Shown here piece by piece: positions 9,131-18,354 of a stretch of DNA of 64,000 nucleotides. Within the stretch, counting starts at the first letter, position 1. Each line of letters starts with the position of its first letter. The DNA comes from Enteroscipio rubneri (GTDB lineage Bacteria; Actinomycetota; Coriobacteriia; Coriobacteriales; Eggerthellaceae): assembly GCF_002899715.1 (NCBI RefSeq), contig NZ_PPEK01000001.1, positions 124,001 to 188,000 of the forward strand, written 5' to 3'. Position numbers and translations under genes: made by a program. A model generated the notes under the pieces. The model was not told where the DNA came from and did no database searches. It saw only the letters and a list, made by a program, of their open reading frames with translations.

Positions 9131-9349
9131 TTACAGCGAGTCGATGTACTTCACGAGGTCGCCGACGGTTTGCAGGCCCTCGGGCTCGCCGAAGTCGACT
9201 TCGCAGGCCTCTTCGAGGTCGCATATGAGTTCGACCATGTCGAGCGAATCGATGCCGAGCGAGTCGAAGGTGGAGTCGTCCTCGACGGTTGCGGGATCGA
9301 TGTCGAGATTCTCCTCGAGGATGTTCTTCACGGTGTCGATGGTTGCCAC
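9131..9349 (-). CDS. acpP: Acyl carrier protein
   Basis: A small acidic protein of 72 residues. The phosphopantetheine attachment motif LGIDSLDMVEL carries the acceptor serine, and the sequence follows the four-helix ACP pattern throughout. GTG at 9349 was chosen because AAGGAGGA lies seven bases upstream; the longer frame would run into the preceding gene. It starts four bases after the stop of the hibernation factor gene, so the two are probably co-transcribed and translationally coupled. I see no fatty-acid synthesis genes nearby, which is unusual for the main ACP, so it could be a secondary copy. Confidence 0.9.
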   Translation of the reverse strand: MATIDTVKNILEENLDIDPATVEDDSTFDSLGIDSLDMVELICDLEEACEVDFGEPEGLQTVGDLVKYIDSL

Positions 9350-9353
9350 GATG

Positions 9354-9932
9354 CTAGTCCTCCTTCTGCTTGAGCAGGCCGTAGCCGCCATCGTCGCGGC
9401 GATACAGCACGTTTACCATACCGGTGTCGCGATCGGTGTAGGCGAAGAAGTCATGGCCTAGCAAGTCGATCTTGATGAGCGCCTCGTCGCGGGTCAGCGG
9501 CTCGAACTCCATCACCTTTTCGCGCACGATCTCCTCGCCGGCCAACTCGTCCATAAGGCCGTCTACGTCCAACTCGCCGCTGGCAGCCGTTTCGGGTGCG
9601 CGGATGGTCTCGCCTTCAGCGCGCAGCTTGCGGTCGATCACGCGGGTCTTGTACTTGCGCAGCTGACGCAGCACCTTGGCAGCGGCTACGTCGATGGCCG
9701 CGTACATGTCTTCTTCGCATTCTTCCACGCGGATGATGTGGCCCTTCGTGCGCAGCGTCACTTCGCAGCAGGCGGGGCGGGGGTTTGCGGGGTTCTTCTC
9801 GACGAACAGCACGACTTCGGCCACCAACGGGTCGATGTCCATAACTTTCATGGAATTGCCGATCTTCTCGTCGGCATACTGACGCAGTGCATCGGTTACA
9901 GGCATTTTGCGTCCGGTGACGGTAACGCTCAT
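9354..9932 (-). CDS. hpf: Ribosome hibernation promoting factor, long form
   Basis: A 192-residue protein that dimerises 70S ribosomes in starvation. The N-terminal RaiA/YfiA domain (about 1-100) begins MSVTVTGRKMPVTDALRQYADEK, and the C-terminal dimerisation domain (about 130-190) contains DEALIKIDLLGHDFFAYTD and the typical VNVLYRRDDGGYGLL ending. A linker with charged residues joins them. ATG 9932 has AGAGGTG at proper spacing; an in-frame GTG three codons earlier overlaps that SD. Stop and acpP start are four bases apart. Confidence 0.94.
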   Translation of the reverse strand: MSVTVTGRKMPVTDALRQYADEKIGNSMKVMDIDPLVAEVVLFVEKNPANPRPACCEVTLRTKGHIIRVEECEEDMYAAIDVAAAKVLRQLRKYKTRVIDRKLRAEGETIRAPETAASGELDVDGLMDELAGEEIVREKVMEFEPLTRDEALIKIDLLGHDFFAYTDRDTGMVNVLYRRDDGGYGLLKQKED

Positions 9933-10101
9933 AGCGATCACCTCTTACCTCGTGGCGAATAAAAAAACAGCTCGTGATGAAGCCGATGCCTGGTCGTGCA
10001 GAGAAAGCAGCGAATGCTCTTCGTGCGCTCCAAGCTGACTCCTTCCGTCAAGCTGATGACAACAGGATAGCGCAATTCCTGATATTTTGGCGGGGCATTT
10101 T

Positions 10102-10113
10102 ACAACGCGTTGT
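10102..10113. promoter_or_regulatory. Perfect palindrome ACAACGCGTTGT between hpf and nhaA
   Basis: A 12-bp perfect palindrome in the 218-bp divergent region between hpf (minus) and nhaA (plus). Eleven of its twelve bases recur at 6098-6109 upstream of the surface protein. Possible regulator site; no regulator can be assigned. Confidence 0.3.
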
Positions 10114-10160
10114 GAATTCGATTTAAAAACGCGTAACGAACCGGCGAACATGCCGCGCTC

Positions 10161-12074
10161 ATGAAGGATAATGGACGGGTGGCCGCCGGGGCGTCGCGCG
10201 CATCGCCCCTCGGCGGGCCGTATTCCGATCGGGCGGCTGAAAGGCCGCTGCGCGCAGACGAGGACGACATGACGGACAAGGATCACGACGGCTCTCCGCG
10301 CATCTTCATATCCGAAGTGCAGGGCCATCAGGCGAGGTATCGCAAGCTCATCCAGTTCACCCACTCTTCGACGAAGGCGGCCGGCGCAATGCTGGCGGCG
10401 GCCGTTATCGCGCTTATCGTGGCCAATTCCGGTGCGTACGAGGCGTTTCTGGAGTTCTGGCACACCGAAGCGGGGTTCTTCTTCGGCGAGGCGTTCGCCG
10501 GCATGTCGCTCGCGCACGTCATCAACGACATCTTCATGGCCGTGTTCTTCCTGCTGGTCGGCCTCGAGGTGAAGTACGAGCTCACGGTGGGCGAGCTGAC
10601 GAACATCCGACAGGCCATTCTGCCCATCATGGCGGCTATCGGCGGCGTGCTGGTGCCCATTGCCTTCTACCTTGCTTTCAACGCGTCCAGCCCGGAGTCG
10701 GTGCAGGGCTGGGGCGTACCCACGGCCACCGACATCGCCTTCGCCCTCGGTATTCTGGCGTTGCTCGGCAACCGCGTGCCCAGCGGCGTTCGGGTGTTTC
10801 TCAGCACGCTTGCCGTGGCCGATGATATCATTGCCATCCTTGTCATCGCGGTTTTCTACGGGCACAGCCCCTCGCTTCTGTGGTTGGCTGGCGCAGCAGG
10901 CGTGCTCGCGGTGCTCGTTCTCATGAATCGCAGCCATATCTACTCCCTCATCCCGTATCTGGCTGTGGGACTCGTGCTGTGGTACTGCGTGTTCATGTCG
11001 GGCGTGCATTCCACCATCGCCGGCGTGCTGCTGGCGTTCGTCATCCCGTCGGGATCCCGCGTGAACTTGAAGAGCTTCACCGATTGGTCGGGCACCAAGG
11101 TGCGGGAGGCGCACGAGACCTACGAGCCCGAGACGCCCGTCATCGCACAGGGCGCATACATCGAGACCGTTCGGTCGCTCAGCCGCATCGCCCGTCAGGT
11201 GGTGCCCCCCGCGACACGACTCGAACACCGTTTGTACCCGTGGGTGTATTTCGGCATACTGCCCCTGTTTGCACTGACGAATGCCGACGTGAGTTTCGCT
11301 GGCGTCGATGTGGGCGCCATGCTGGCCAGCCCTGTGCTCTATGGCGTCTTGCTGGGATTGCTGGTAGGCAAGCCCCTGGGCATCATGCTGATGAGCTTTA
11401 TCGTGGTGAAGCTGAAGGTGGCCTCGCTGCCGGAGAACGTGAACTGGTTCCACATGCTGGGCGCCGGGGTATTGGGTGGCGTCGGCTTCACGATGTCCAT
11501 CTTCGTGGCGAATCTGGCGTTTGCGGACGAAGCGCTAGTCTCCACCGCCAAGCTGGGCATCTTGGTGGCATCGCTGCTTGCGGGTGTGCTAGGATTCGTG
11601 CTGCTCATGGCGCAGGCGAAAGTTGCGCAGAAGCGGGGTGTGGCCTACCTGTCGGGCAGCAGCGATGATGTGACCCGCCAGACGGCGGGCGGCGAGGCGG
11701 CGCGCGATACGCAGGAGCTGTTGCGCGAACTCGAGGATCCTTCCGTTCTCGGCGAGATCGAGGCCGCGAAGAAGCGCGGCGGGGTGTTCGAGATCGTCGT
11801 GGACCTGGGCGAAAGCGGTCTTTTGGGCGGCGGCTCCATTGGAGACGTGCGCGAGGCCGTGCGCGACGAGGTAGTCCGCGTTTTGAGGGAAGAGGGCAGA
11901 GACGATCTGGCCGACAAGGCGCAGGAAGAATTTCGGGAACACGCGGGTGAGCCGCCGCTTGCGAGCGTCGAAGAGGTGCTGCGACGCGAGCGGCCGGAAC
12001 TTCTGAAAGACGCGCTCGAACGCGAAGCCGACGATGCGACGGGCATGTCGGGCGACGATGGGAAGCGGCGGTAG
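10161..12074 (+). CDS. nhaA: Na+/H+ antiporter NhaA with C-terminal charged extension
   Basis: An integral membrane exchanger of Na+ (or Li+) for protons. The NhaA core spans about residues 65-480 with roughly 11-12 hydrophobic segments. The key acidic residues are present: TATDIAFALG (about D190) and VADDIIAI (about D221-D222), corresponding to the ion-binding and pH-response aspartates. The protein is long (637 residues if ATG 10161 is used): an N-terminal hydrophilic leader of about 60 residues and a C-terminal soluble extension of about 145, helical and very rich in Glu, Asp and Arg. Actinobacterial NhaA proteins can carry C-terminal thioredoxin domains, but I see no CxxC here, so the extension is something else. 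The start is uncertain; ATG 10269 is an alternative. Confidence 0.9.
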   Translation: MKDNGRVAAGASRASPLGGPYSDRAAERPLRADEDDMTDKDHDGSPRIFISEVQGHQARYRKLIQFTHSSTKAAGAMLAAAVIALIVANSGAYEAFLEFWHTEAGFFFGEAFAGMSLAHVINDIFMAVFFLLVGLEVKYELTVGELTNIRQAILPIMAAIGGVLVPIAFYLAFNASSPESVQGWGVPTATDIAFALGILALLGNRVPSGVRVFLSTLAVADDIIAILVIAVFYGHSPSLLWLAGAAGVLAVLVLMNRSHIYSLIPYLAVGLVLWYCVFMSGVHSTIAGVLLAFVIPSGSRVNLKSFTDWSGTKVREAHETYEPETPVIAQGAYIETVRSLSRIARQVVPPATRLEHRLYPWVYFGILPLFALTNADVSFAGVDVGAMLASPVLYGVLLGLLVGKPLGIMLMSFIVVKLKVASLPENVNWFHMLGAGVLGGVGFTMSIFVANLAFADEALVSTAKLGILVASLLAGVLGFVLLMAQAKVAQKRGVAYLSGSSDDVTRQTAGGEAARDTQELLRELEDPSVLGEIEAAKKRGGVFEIVVDLGESGLLGGGSIGDVREAVRDEVVRVLREEGRDDLADKAQEEFREHAGEPPLASVEEVLRRERPELLKDALEREADDATGMSGDDGKRR

Positions 12075-12178
12075 AAGAGGTGCCGGTCAATCCGCACGTC
12101 GGATGCTTGCTCGCCTGCGGAGCGGTACATGCCGCGATAAAGTATCGACGAGAGGGATCGATGAAGAGGAGGAGCGCC

Positions 12179-13558
12179 GTGGAAGCTGCAGCGATCGTGT
12201 TGGCCGCGGGGGCCGGAACACGCATGAAATCGAAGAAGCCGAAGGTGGCTCACGAGGTGCTGGGCAAGCCGCTCGTCCGCTGGGTGGTGGACGCGGCGCG
12301 CGCGGCGGGCGTCGAGCAGGTGGTTTCCGTGGTGGGCCACGCCCGAGAGCAGGTGGTTCCGCTCCTGGAAGCCGATACGCAAACGGTGGTGCAGCACGAG
12401 CAGAACGGGACGGCCGGCGCCGTGGCGGTGTGCGCCGAAGCCCTTGGCGACTTCGATGGCGCGTTGGTGGTGCTTTCCGGCGACTGCCCGCTCATCACGG
12501 CCGAAACCATCGCTCGGCTGATTGCGGAACGCGAGCGCACCCAAGCGGCTGCGGTGGTGCTCTCCATGGAGCTGGATGATCCGTTCGGTTACGGGCGTAT
12601 CGTGCGCGACGGCGACGGTGCCGTGGCGCGTATCGTCGAGCAGAAGGATGCATCGCCCGAGGAGGCGGCCATCCGGGAGTGCAACTCGGGCTTCTACTGC
12701 TTCGACGCACGGGCGCTGTTCGATGCGCTACAGCAGGTAGACGACGACAACGCCCAGGGCGAATTCTATCTCACCGACGTGCTGGAGATCTGCCGCGCGG
12801 CCGGACGGCCGGTGCAGGCGCTCGCCTGCGACGACACGAGCGAATGCCTTGGCGTTAATTCGCGCATCCAGCTGGCTGAGGCCGGAAAACACCTGCAGCG
12901 GCGTATCAACCGCGCCCACATGGCCGCGGGCGTGACCATGATCGATCCCGATCAGGTGTGGATCGGTCCCGACGTGGTCATCGGCCAGGATGTCGAACTG
13001 CTTCCGCAGACGTTTCTCATGGGTAGAACCCGCGTGGGGGAGGACAGCGTGATCGGCCCGAACTCGCGCCTGACCGATACCGTGGTGGGTTGCGGCTGCA
13101 CGGTTGACGAGACGGTTGCCGTCGAGGCGCGCATCGACGATGGCGCCACGTGCGGGCCGCGGGCCTACTTGCGCCCCGCGGCGCATCTATGCGAGGGGGC
13201 GAAGGCGGGTACGCACGTGGAGATCAAGAAGTCGACAGTCGGCAAAGGGTCGAAGGTGCCGCACCTCAGCTATATTGGCGACACGACCATCGGCGAGGAT
13301 GTGAACATCGGCGCGGGATCCATCACCTGCAACTACGACGGCAAGAAGAAGTGGCCCACCACCATCGGCGACGGCGCGTTCGTGGGAAGCGATACCATGA
13401 TGGTTGCGCCGGTAAACATCGGCGCCGGCTGTATCATCGGCGCGGGTTCGTGCATTACGAAAGACGTGCCTGCCGATGCGCTGGGACTCACGCGCCCCGA
13501 GCAGCGCACGATCGAAGGCTGGGCGGCCAAGAAGCGCGAACGCCAGGAGCAAGCGTAG
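12179..13558 (+). CDS. glmU: Bifunctional UDP-GlcNAc pyrophosphorylase / glucosamine-1-P acetyltransferase
   Basis: Makes UDP-GlcNAc for peptidoglycan. The N-terminal uridyltransferase domain starts with AIVLAAGAGTRMKSKKPKV; the C-terminal left-handed beta-helix has hexapeptide repeats, with YIGDTTIGEDVNIGAGSITCNYDG typical of the acetyltransferase site. I chose GTG 12179 because AAGAGGAGG sits six bases upstream and the resulting 459 residues match the family length; ATG 12161 is also in frame with a weaker SD. prs and pth follow on the same strand, a common grouping. Confidence 0.95.
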   Translation: MEAAAIVLAAGAGTRMKSKKPKVAHEVLGKPLVRWVVDAARAAGVEQVVSVVGHAREQVVPLLEADTQTVVQHEQNGTAGAVAVCAEALGDFDGALVVLSGDCPLITAETIARLIAERERTQAAAVVLSMELDDPFGYGRIVRDGDGAVARIVEQKDASPEEAAIRECNSGFYCFDARALFDALQQVDDDNAQGEFYLTDVLEICRAAGRPVQALACDDTSECLGVNSRIQLAEAGKHLQRRINRAHMAAGVTMIDPDQVWIGPDVVIGQDVELLPQTFLMGRTRVGEDSVIGPNSRLTDTVVGCGCTVDETVAVEARIDDGATCGPRAYLRPAAHLCEGAKAGTHVEIKKSTVGKGSKVPHLSYIGDTTIGEDVNIGAGSITCNYDGKKKWPTTIGDGAFVGSDTMMVAPVNIGAGCIIGAGSCITKDVPADALGLTRPEQRTIEGWAAKKRERQEQA

Positions 13559-13719
13559 GGAAGGCGACAATGAGCGTCGGTTATCGCTCGTTGCGGTCAA
13601 TCTGCGTAAAAGCGCTGGTTTCCTCTACGCGAGCGCGCTGCCTGGGGATACAATAGGCGCATTGGAAAGAGGAGTCAGTCGACGCGGCGGCGGCCCGCGG
13701 TGGACGAAGGAGCATGCAC

Positions 13720-14685
13720 ATGACGGAGATGCAGAAGAGCATGGCGGTATTCTCGGGTTCGGTGAATCCCGAACTTGCCGACGAGATCGCTCGGGAGCTC
13801 AACGTCGCGCTGGGCAATGTCAAGCTCGAGAAGTTCGCGAACGGCGAGATATACGCGCGCTATCAGGAGAGCGTGCGTGGCGCCGACGTGTTCCTCATCC
13901 AGTCGGTGTGCGGCGGCGCAGGCTACGACGTAAACGATGCGCTCATGGAGCTGCTCATCATGACCGATGCGGCCAAGCGCGCCTCGGCCCGTACGGTGTC
14001 GGCGGTCGTTGCGCACTATGGCTATGCGCGTCAAGACCGCAAGGCCGCCCCGCGCGAGCCGATTACCGCCAAGCTCGTGGCGGATCTTCTGGCGGCTGCC
14101 GGCGTGGATAACGTGATCACTATCGACCTTCACCAGGACGCCATACAAGGTTTTTTCGATTTGCCGGTGAACCATATGACGGCCATGCCCATCTTCGTGG
14201 ACTACTTCAAGAGCAAGCAGCTCGAGCAGGAGCGCCTGTGCGTGGTGTCTCCCGACGTAGGTCGCGCGAAAGCCGCGAAGAAGTTCTCGACGATGCTCGA
14301 CTGCGACATCGCCATCATGCACAAGGACCGCCCGAAGCACAACCAGGCCGAGATCACGGCACTTATCGGCGATGTGACCGACAAGATCTGCATCCTCAAC
14401 GACGACATGATCGACACGGCCGGCTCGCTGGTGGCGGCGGCTAACACGCTCAAGGCGAAAGGCGCCGCTGAGGTGTACGCCTGCGCCACGCACGGCCTGT
14501 TCAGCGGCCCGGCATACGACCGCATCGCGAACTCGTGCATCGAAGAGGTGGTGGTGACCAACGCCGTGCCCGTGCCGCTCGAGCGCCAGACGGGCAAGGT
14601 AAAGGTGCTCTCCGTGGGCCCGCTGTTCGCACAGACCATCAACAATGTCTATACCAACGGTTCCGTGGCACGTTTGTTCGAGTAG
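13720..14685 (+). CDS. prs: Ribose-phosphate pyrophosphokinase (PRPP synthetase)
   Basis: Converts ribose-5-phosphate and ATP to PRPP for nucleotide, His and Trp synthesis. 321 residues. Visible motifs: ATP/Mg site DLHQDAIQGFFDLPVNH, the flexible-loop region VSPDVGRAKAAKKFS, KDRPKHN, and the PRPP-binding loop DDMIDTAGSL. An ATG six bases earlier overlaps the AAGGAG SD, so ATG 13720, seven bases after it, is the better start. A TACAAT hexamer about 70 bp upstream could be a -10 box, without a clear -35. pth starts six bases after the stop. Confidence 0.96.
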   Translation: MTEMQKSMAVFSGSVNPELADEIARELNVALGNVKLEKFANGEIYARYQESVRGADVFLIQSVCGGAGYDVNDALMELLIMTDAAKRASARTVSAVVAHYGYARQDRKAAPREPITAKLVADLLAAAGVDNVITIDLHQDAIQGFFDLPVNHMTAMPIFVDYFKSKQLEQERLCVVSPDVGRAKAAKKFSTMLDCDIAIMHKDRPKHNQAEITALIGDVTDKICILNDDMIDTAGSLVAAANTLKAKGAAEVYACATHGLFSGPAYDRIANSCIEEVVVTNAVPVPLERQTGKVKVLSVGPLFAQTINNVYTNGSVARLFE

Positions 14686-14691
14686 CGCACT

Positions 14692-15249
14692 ATGTATTTG
14701 ATCGTAGGTTTGGGAAATCCGGGCGAGGAATACGAGCACACCCGGCATAACGCCGGGTTCGATGCGGTGGACGTCATCGCCGAGGCAGTGGGTGCGCGCT
14801 ACTGGAAGACGGAATGCGGGTCGCTCACGGCCAAAGGCGTCTGGCGTGATCACGACATCGTGCTTGCGAAGCCACAGAGTTTTATGAATACATCGGGTGG
14901 GCCTGTAAAACAGCTCATGAACGCCTATAGCGTTGAGCCCGATCGACTCATCGTGATCCATGACGAGCTCGACATCGATCCGGGAACCGTGCGCGTCAAG
15001 TTCGGCGGAGGACATGCGGGGCACAACGGCCTGCGCTCCATCTGCGACAAGCTAGGAACGCGAGATTGGGCACGCGTGCGCGTGGGCATCGGTCGCCCGC
15101 CAGGGCGGATGCCGGTCGTGGACTGGGTGCTGTCGCGGCCGCGCAAGGATGCTTCCGACGATTTTGCCTATGCGGTTGATCGTGGTGCGCAGGCGGCGCT
15201 TTCACTGGTGGACGCGGGGTTAGAGAAAACCCAGCAGGTGTTCAACTAG
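14692..15249 (+). CDS. pth: Peptidyl-tRNA hydrolase
   Basis: Releases tRNA from prematurely dropped peptidyl-tRNAs. 185 residues, normal length. The N-terminal MYLIVGLGNPGEEYEHTRHNAGF contains Asn9 and the catalytic His19; the FMNTSG and HDELDIDPG motifs and GGHAGHNGL follow as in the family. It starts six bases after prs and is followed ten bases later by an MFS gene, so all four genes from glmU may be one transcript. Confidence 0.95.
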   Translation: MYLIVGLGNPGEEYEHTRHNAGFDAVDVIAEAVGARYWKTECGSLTAKGVWRDHDIVLAKPQSFMNTSGGPVKQLMNAYSVEPDRLIVIHDELDIDPGTVRVKFGGGHAGHNGLRSICDKLGTRDWARVRVGIGRPPGRMPVVDWVLSRPRKDASDDFAYAVDRGAQAALSLVDAGLEKTQQVFN

Positions 15250-15258
15250 GGGGCGCGC

Positions 15259-16638
15259 GTGGAAACAACGGCACAGAGCGACCGCAGGGCGGTGTATGCG
15301 CTGTTCGCCATCGTTGTGCTGGCGTCGGCATCGGGAAACCTGTCCCAGACGGCCGTCAATGCCATGCTTTCCGACATTATGGGCGAATTCGGCATGGCTG
15401 TGGATCTGGGGCAGTGGCTTACGACTAGCTATATGCTCGTGCTCGGCGTCACGGTGCCGGTGGCCACGTACCTTTCTCGGCGCTTCTCGGTTCGCCAGCA
15501 CATGTTCATCGCGCTCGGGTTTTTTCTGGCAGGAGCGATGGCCGATCTGTTCGCGCCGAACTTCGGCGTGCTGCTGGGCGGGCGCATCTGCCAGGCCGTC
15601 TCCGCTGGCATGCTCATGCCGCTCATGCAGACCATCGCCATGACGCGCTTCCCCGCAGGACGTCAGGCTACGGCCATGGGCATCGCTGGTATCGCAATGG
15701 GTTTTGCGCCCAACATCGGCCCTACCATTGGCGGTGCGATGAGTTTCGCTTGGGGTTGGCGGAGCTTTTTCGTTCTGCTGGTCGTCATCATGGCTGTGTT
15801 GGCCGCGGCATCGGCATGTGCCATAAAGCCATCCGCTGCGCTTGACCGCTCCGCCCGACTCGACGTCGTGTCGCTCGCGCTTTCAACGCTGGGCTTCGGC
15901 GGACTGCTCCTAGCGTTTTCAGATGCGAGCAGTTTCGGCATTGCAAGTCCCTTTATTTGGGTGCCGATGCTATTGGGGACGCTGTTCCTCGTGTTGTTCG
16001 TGCGTCGGCAAAATCGGGTGGACGATCCGCTCATCAGCATGAACATATTCAAATCGGCGCAGTATCGCGCCGGCTTCGTCGCTCAGAACCTCCTGAATGC
16101 CTCCTTCATGGGTGTCACGCTTGTGGTGCCGCTGTATGTGGAAGGGCTCTGCGGCGGCACGGCGCTCGAGGCGGGTATCGTGCTGCTTCCCGGCACCGTC
16201 GCGGCGCTCGTGCTCAATCCGCTGGCTGGCGTGCTGACCGATCGTATCGGCGTGCGTCCTGTCGCGCTTGTCTCGGGGGCGTTTTTGGCGACAGGGGCGG
16301 TGCTCATGTCGTTTTTGGAAGCGGACACGCCCTTATATGTGGTGACGCTCTGCCAAGCCGTGCGCGCTATTGGGGTGTCGGGACTGGTGGGGCCACTCAC
16401 GTCATGGTGTCTTGCGGACTTGCCGCGGCCTATCGTGTCGGACGGTTCGTCGTTCTGCATCGCAGCGCGCCAAGCATGCGCCTCGCTGGGCACGTCGGTC
16501 ATGGTGTTCATCATCACGATGGCGGGCGCATCAGCGGCGGGCACGGCTGATCCTGCGCTCGCCTACCAGCTGGCGTTCGGCTTCTCGGCGCTGATGGCCG
16601 TGGCGACATTCGGTTTCATCGTGGCGAAGGTGCGCTAG
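15259..16638 (+). CDS. MFS drug-efflux transporter, DHA2/EmrB-QacA type
   Basis: A 459-residue membrane protein, probably with 14 TM segments, carrying the DHA2 motifs: SGNLSQTAVNAMLSDI in TM1, QWLTTSYMLVLG after it, and a GRxxQ-type loop (GGRICQAVSAGMLMPLMQTIAM), then GMAGxxxGFAPNIGPTIGG. GTG 15259 follows AGGGGGCGCGC. Likely a proton-driven exporter of drugs or other amphiphiles; substrate unknown. Its position behind pth suggests constitutive read-through, although this is inference. Confidence 0.88.
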   Translation: METTAQSDRRAVYALFAIVVLASASGNLSQTAVNAMLSDIMGEFGMAVDLGQWLTTSYMLVLGVTVPVATYLSRRFSVRQHMFIALGFFLAGAMADLFAPNFGVLLGGRICQAVSAGMLMPLMQTIAMTRFPAGRQATAMGIAGIAMGFAPNIGPTIGGAMSFAWGWRSFFVLLVVIMAVLAAASACAIKPSAALDRSARLDVVSLALSTLGFGGLLLAFSDASSFGIASPFIWVPMLLGTLFLVLFVRRQNRVDDPLISMNIFKSAQYRAGFVAQNLLNASFMGVTLVVPLYVEGLCGGTALEAGIVLLPGTVAALVLNPLAGVLTDRIGVRPVALVSGAFLATGAVLMSFLEADTPLYVVTLCQAVRAIGVSGLVGPLTSWCLADLPRPIVSDGSSFCIAARQACASLGTSVMVFIITMAGASAAGTADPALAYQLAFGFSALMAVATFGFIVAKVR

Positions 16639-16764
16639 CGAGCGTCGATGGCGGGGCGTGGGCGAGTCGAGCAGCGGCGCACCAAGCGGGCGTTCGGCTG
16701 AAGCTTGCGCCAAGTTGAGGGCGCGCTGGCCTGAACGAGCGCACTGCCGAGAGCGTGCCCTTGG

Positions 16765-18024
16765 TTACCGGCGGCGCATGCCTCCTCGACCGCCTCGTCC
16801 CCCGCGTCCGAACTTGATGGAGCGGGAGAACGCCGAGGCGCTCATGTTCTTCGGTGCTGCGACGAAGCGCTTCTCGAGCGCATCTTCGGCTTGCGAGTTG
16901 TCGTAGCTGTCGATCTTCAGGTGGGGGATCGTGGTGCCGATGAGCTTCTCGATATCGCGAAGCGACGCCTTGTCGTCGGGCGTGACGAACGTGATGGCGA
17001 AACCCGCTTCCCCGGCGCGACCGGTGCGACCGATGCGGTGGACGTAGTCTTCGGGCGATTCCGGCACATCGTAGTTGATCACGCGCTCCACCTGCGAGAT
17101 GTCGATGCCGCGCGCGAGCACGTCGGTGGCCACGAGCACTTCCAGCTTGCCGTTCGTGAACCGGTCGAGCGCCTGCTGGCGCTTCGCCTGCGTCTTGTCG
17201 GAATGGATGGATTCTACCTTGAAGCCCGCCTCGCGCAGTTGCCGCGTGCATATGTCGGCGCGGCTTTTCGTGCGGGTGAACACGATGACCCGACGGGCGC
17301 CCTTTTCCTCGAGCAGCGCTCGCAGCAGGGCGGGCTTGCCCGTTTGAGTAATGGGCATGATGAATTGATCAATGGTGTCCGCAGTTTCGCCGCGATGCGC
17401 GATCTCGACAAAGGCGGGATCGTTGAGGATGGAGCTCACGCTGCGCATGACCGCACGGTCGATGGTGGCCGAGAACAGCAGCGTCTGGCGCTCTTTCGGC
17501 GTAGCGGCAACAATCTTTTTCATGGTAGGCCAGAATCCCATGTCGAGCATGCGATCGGCCTCGTCGAGCACGAGGATTTCGACGTCGTCGAGTTTCACGT
17601 CGCGCCGCTCCATGAGATCGAAAAGCCGGCCGGGCGTCGCAACGAGGATGTCGACTCCGCGTTTGAGCTTCTCGATTTGATTCTTGTACGGCATGCCGCC
17701 CACAATGGTGAGTACCCGATGCTTCGAGTTTTTCGTGAGCGCGGCGCACGCATCGTCGATCTGCTGAGCAAGCTCGCGCGTGGGAGTGACGATGAGGGCT
17801 TTGGGCGCGCCCGGCCGCTTGGCTCGGCCGATGCGCTCGATAATGGGGAGCGAAAACGCCGCTGTCTTGCCGGTTCCCGTCTTGGCAGCGGCCACTACGT
17901 CGCGCCCGGCGAGGGCGAGCGGGATAGCCTGCTCCTGAACTGGCGTGGGCTCGGTGTAGCCCAGCTTTTCGATGGCGGGCAGAGTCGTCTCGGTCAGGCC
18001 GAGGTTTTGAAACGATGTGGTCAC
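16765..18024 (-). CDS. DEAD-box RNA helicase, RhlE-like
   Basis: A 419-residue ATP-dependent RNA helicase. All core motifs are visible: Q-motif (FQNLGL...PTPVQ), AAKTGTGKTAAF (Walker A), PTRELAQQ, DEADRMLDMGF, SAT, VATDVLARGIDI and HRIGRTGRAG. The C-terminus ends in an Arg/Gly-rich RGG-type tail (GRGGRGGRGGMRRR) likely to bind RNA. GTG 18024 has GGAGA six bases upstream; the longer frame adds about 27 residues with no SD. Likely role in ribosome assembly or mRNA decay, as for family members. Confidence 0.94.
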   Translation of the reverse strand: MTTSFQNLGLTETTLPAIEKLGYTEPTPVQEQAIPLALAGRDVVAAAKTGTGKTAAFSLPIIERIGRAKRPGAPKALIVTPTRELAQQIDDACAALTKNSKHRVLTIVGGMPYKNQIEKLKRGVDILVATPGRLFDLMERRDVKLDDVEILVLDEADRMLDMGFWPTMKKIVAATPKERQTLLFSATIDRAVMRSVSSILNDPAFVEIAHRGETADTIDQFIMPITQTGKPALLRALLEEKGARRVIVFTRTKSRADICTRQLREAGFKVESIHSDKTQAKRQQALDRFTNGKLEVLVATDVLARGIDISQVERVINYDVPESPEDYVHRIGRTGRAGEAGFAITFVTPDDKASLRDIEKLIGTTIPHLKIDSYDNSQAEDALEKRFVAAPKNMSASAFSRSIKFGRGGRGGRGGMRRR

Positions 18025-18354
18025 GCTGTTCTCCGAACCGTATGCGTCTGACGTTGCGCGCTTGCTGCGCGCCCGCGGCTTTACCTGCGCCGTTGTCGTC
18101 CGCATGCGGGACGAGCGTCAAGGGAACGGAACCGTAAAGCCTATGTTTGCCAGTATGATGCTCGATCAGCGGCACCGCTGTCCAAAAAGCCTCAAAGCGC
18201 TCGAATTAAAGAGGAAAACCACAGGTGGGCGCGCTACGCTATGCGCGGAACGCGGCTCTGTCTGAACCCGTCGTCTCCGCTTCGCCGTCGGTGGGCGCGC
18301 TACGCGATGCGCGGAGCGCGGCTCGAGCAGCAGCGCCTTTCACGGCTTCGCAGC
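18025..18354. other. 330-bp intergenic region with a 35-bp direct repeat
   Basis: Lies between the helicase start and the CPBP-protease stop, both on the minus strand, so it should contain the helicase promoter. Apart from the 35-bp direct repeat described separately I see no gene or terminator; short open frames have no SD. Confidence 0.5.
18224..18324. repeat. 35-bp direct repeat, two copies 66 bp apart
   Basis: Copies at 18224-18258 and 18290-18324 agree at 33 of 35 positions; the shared start is GGTGGGCGCGCTACGC and the shared end CGCGGCTC. Both copies are GC-rich with GCGC runs and sit directly downstream of the CPBP gene. May be a local duplication or a member of a dispersed intergenic repeat family. 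Confidence 0.75.

Noticed and set aside
9945-11453. 502-codon minus-strand frame opposite nhaA
   Set aside because: The complete NhaA motifs on plus explain the stretch; the antisense product is a His/Gln/Arg-rich artefact.
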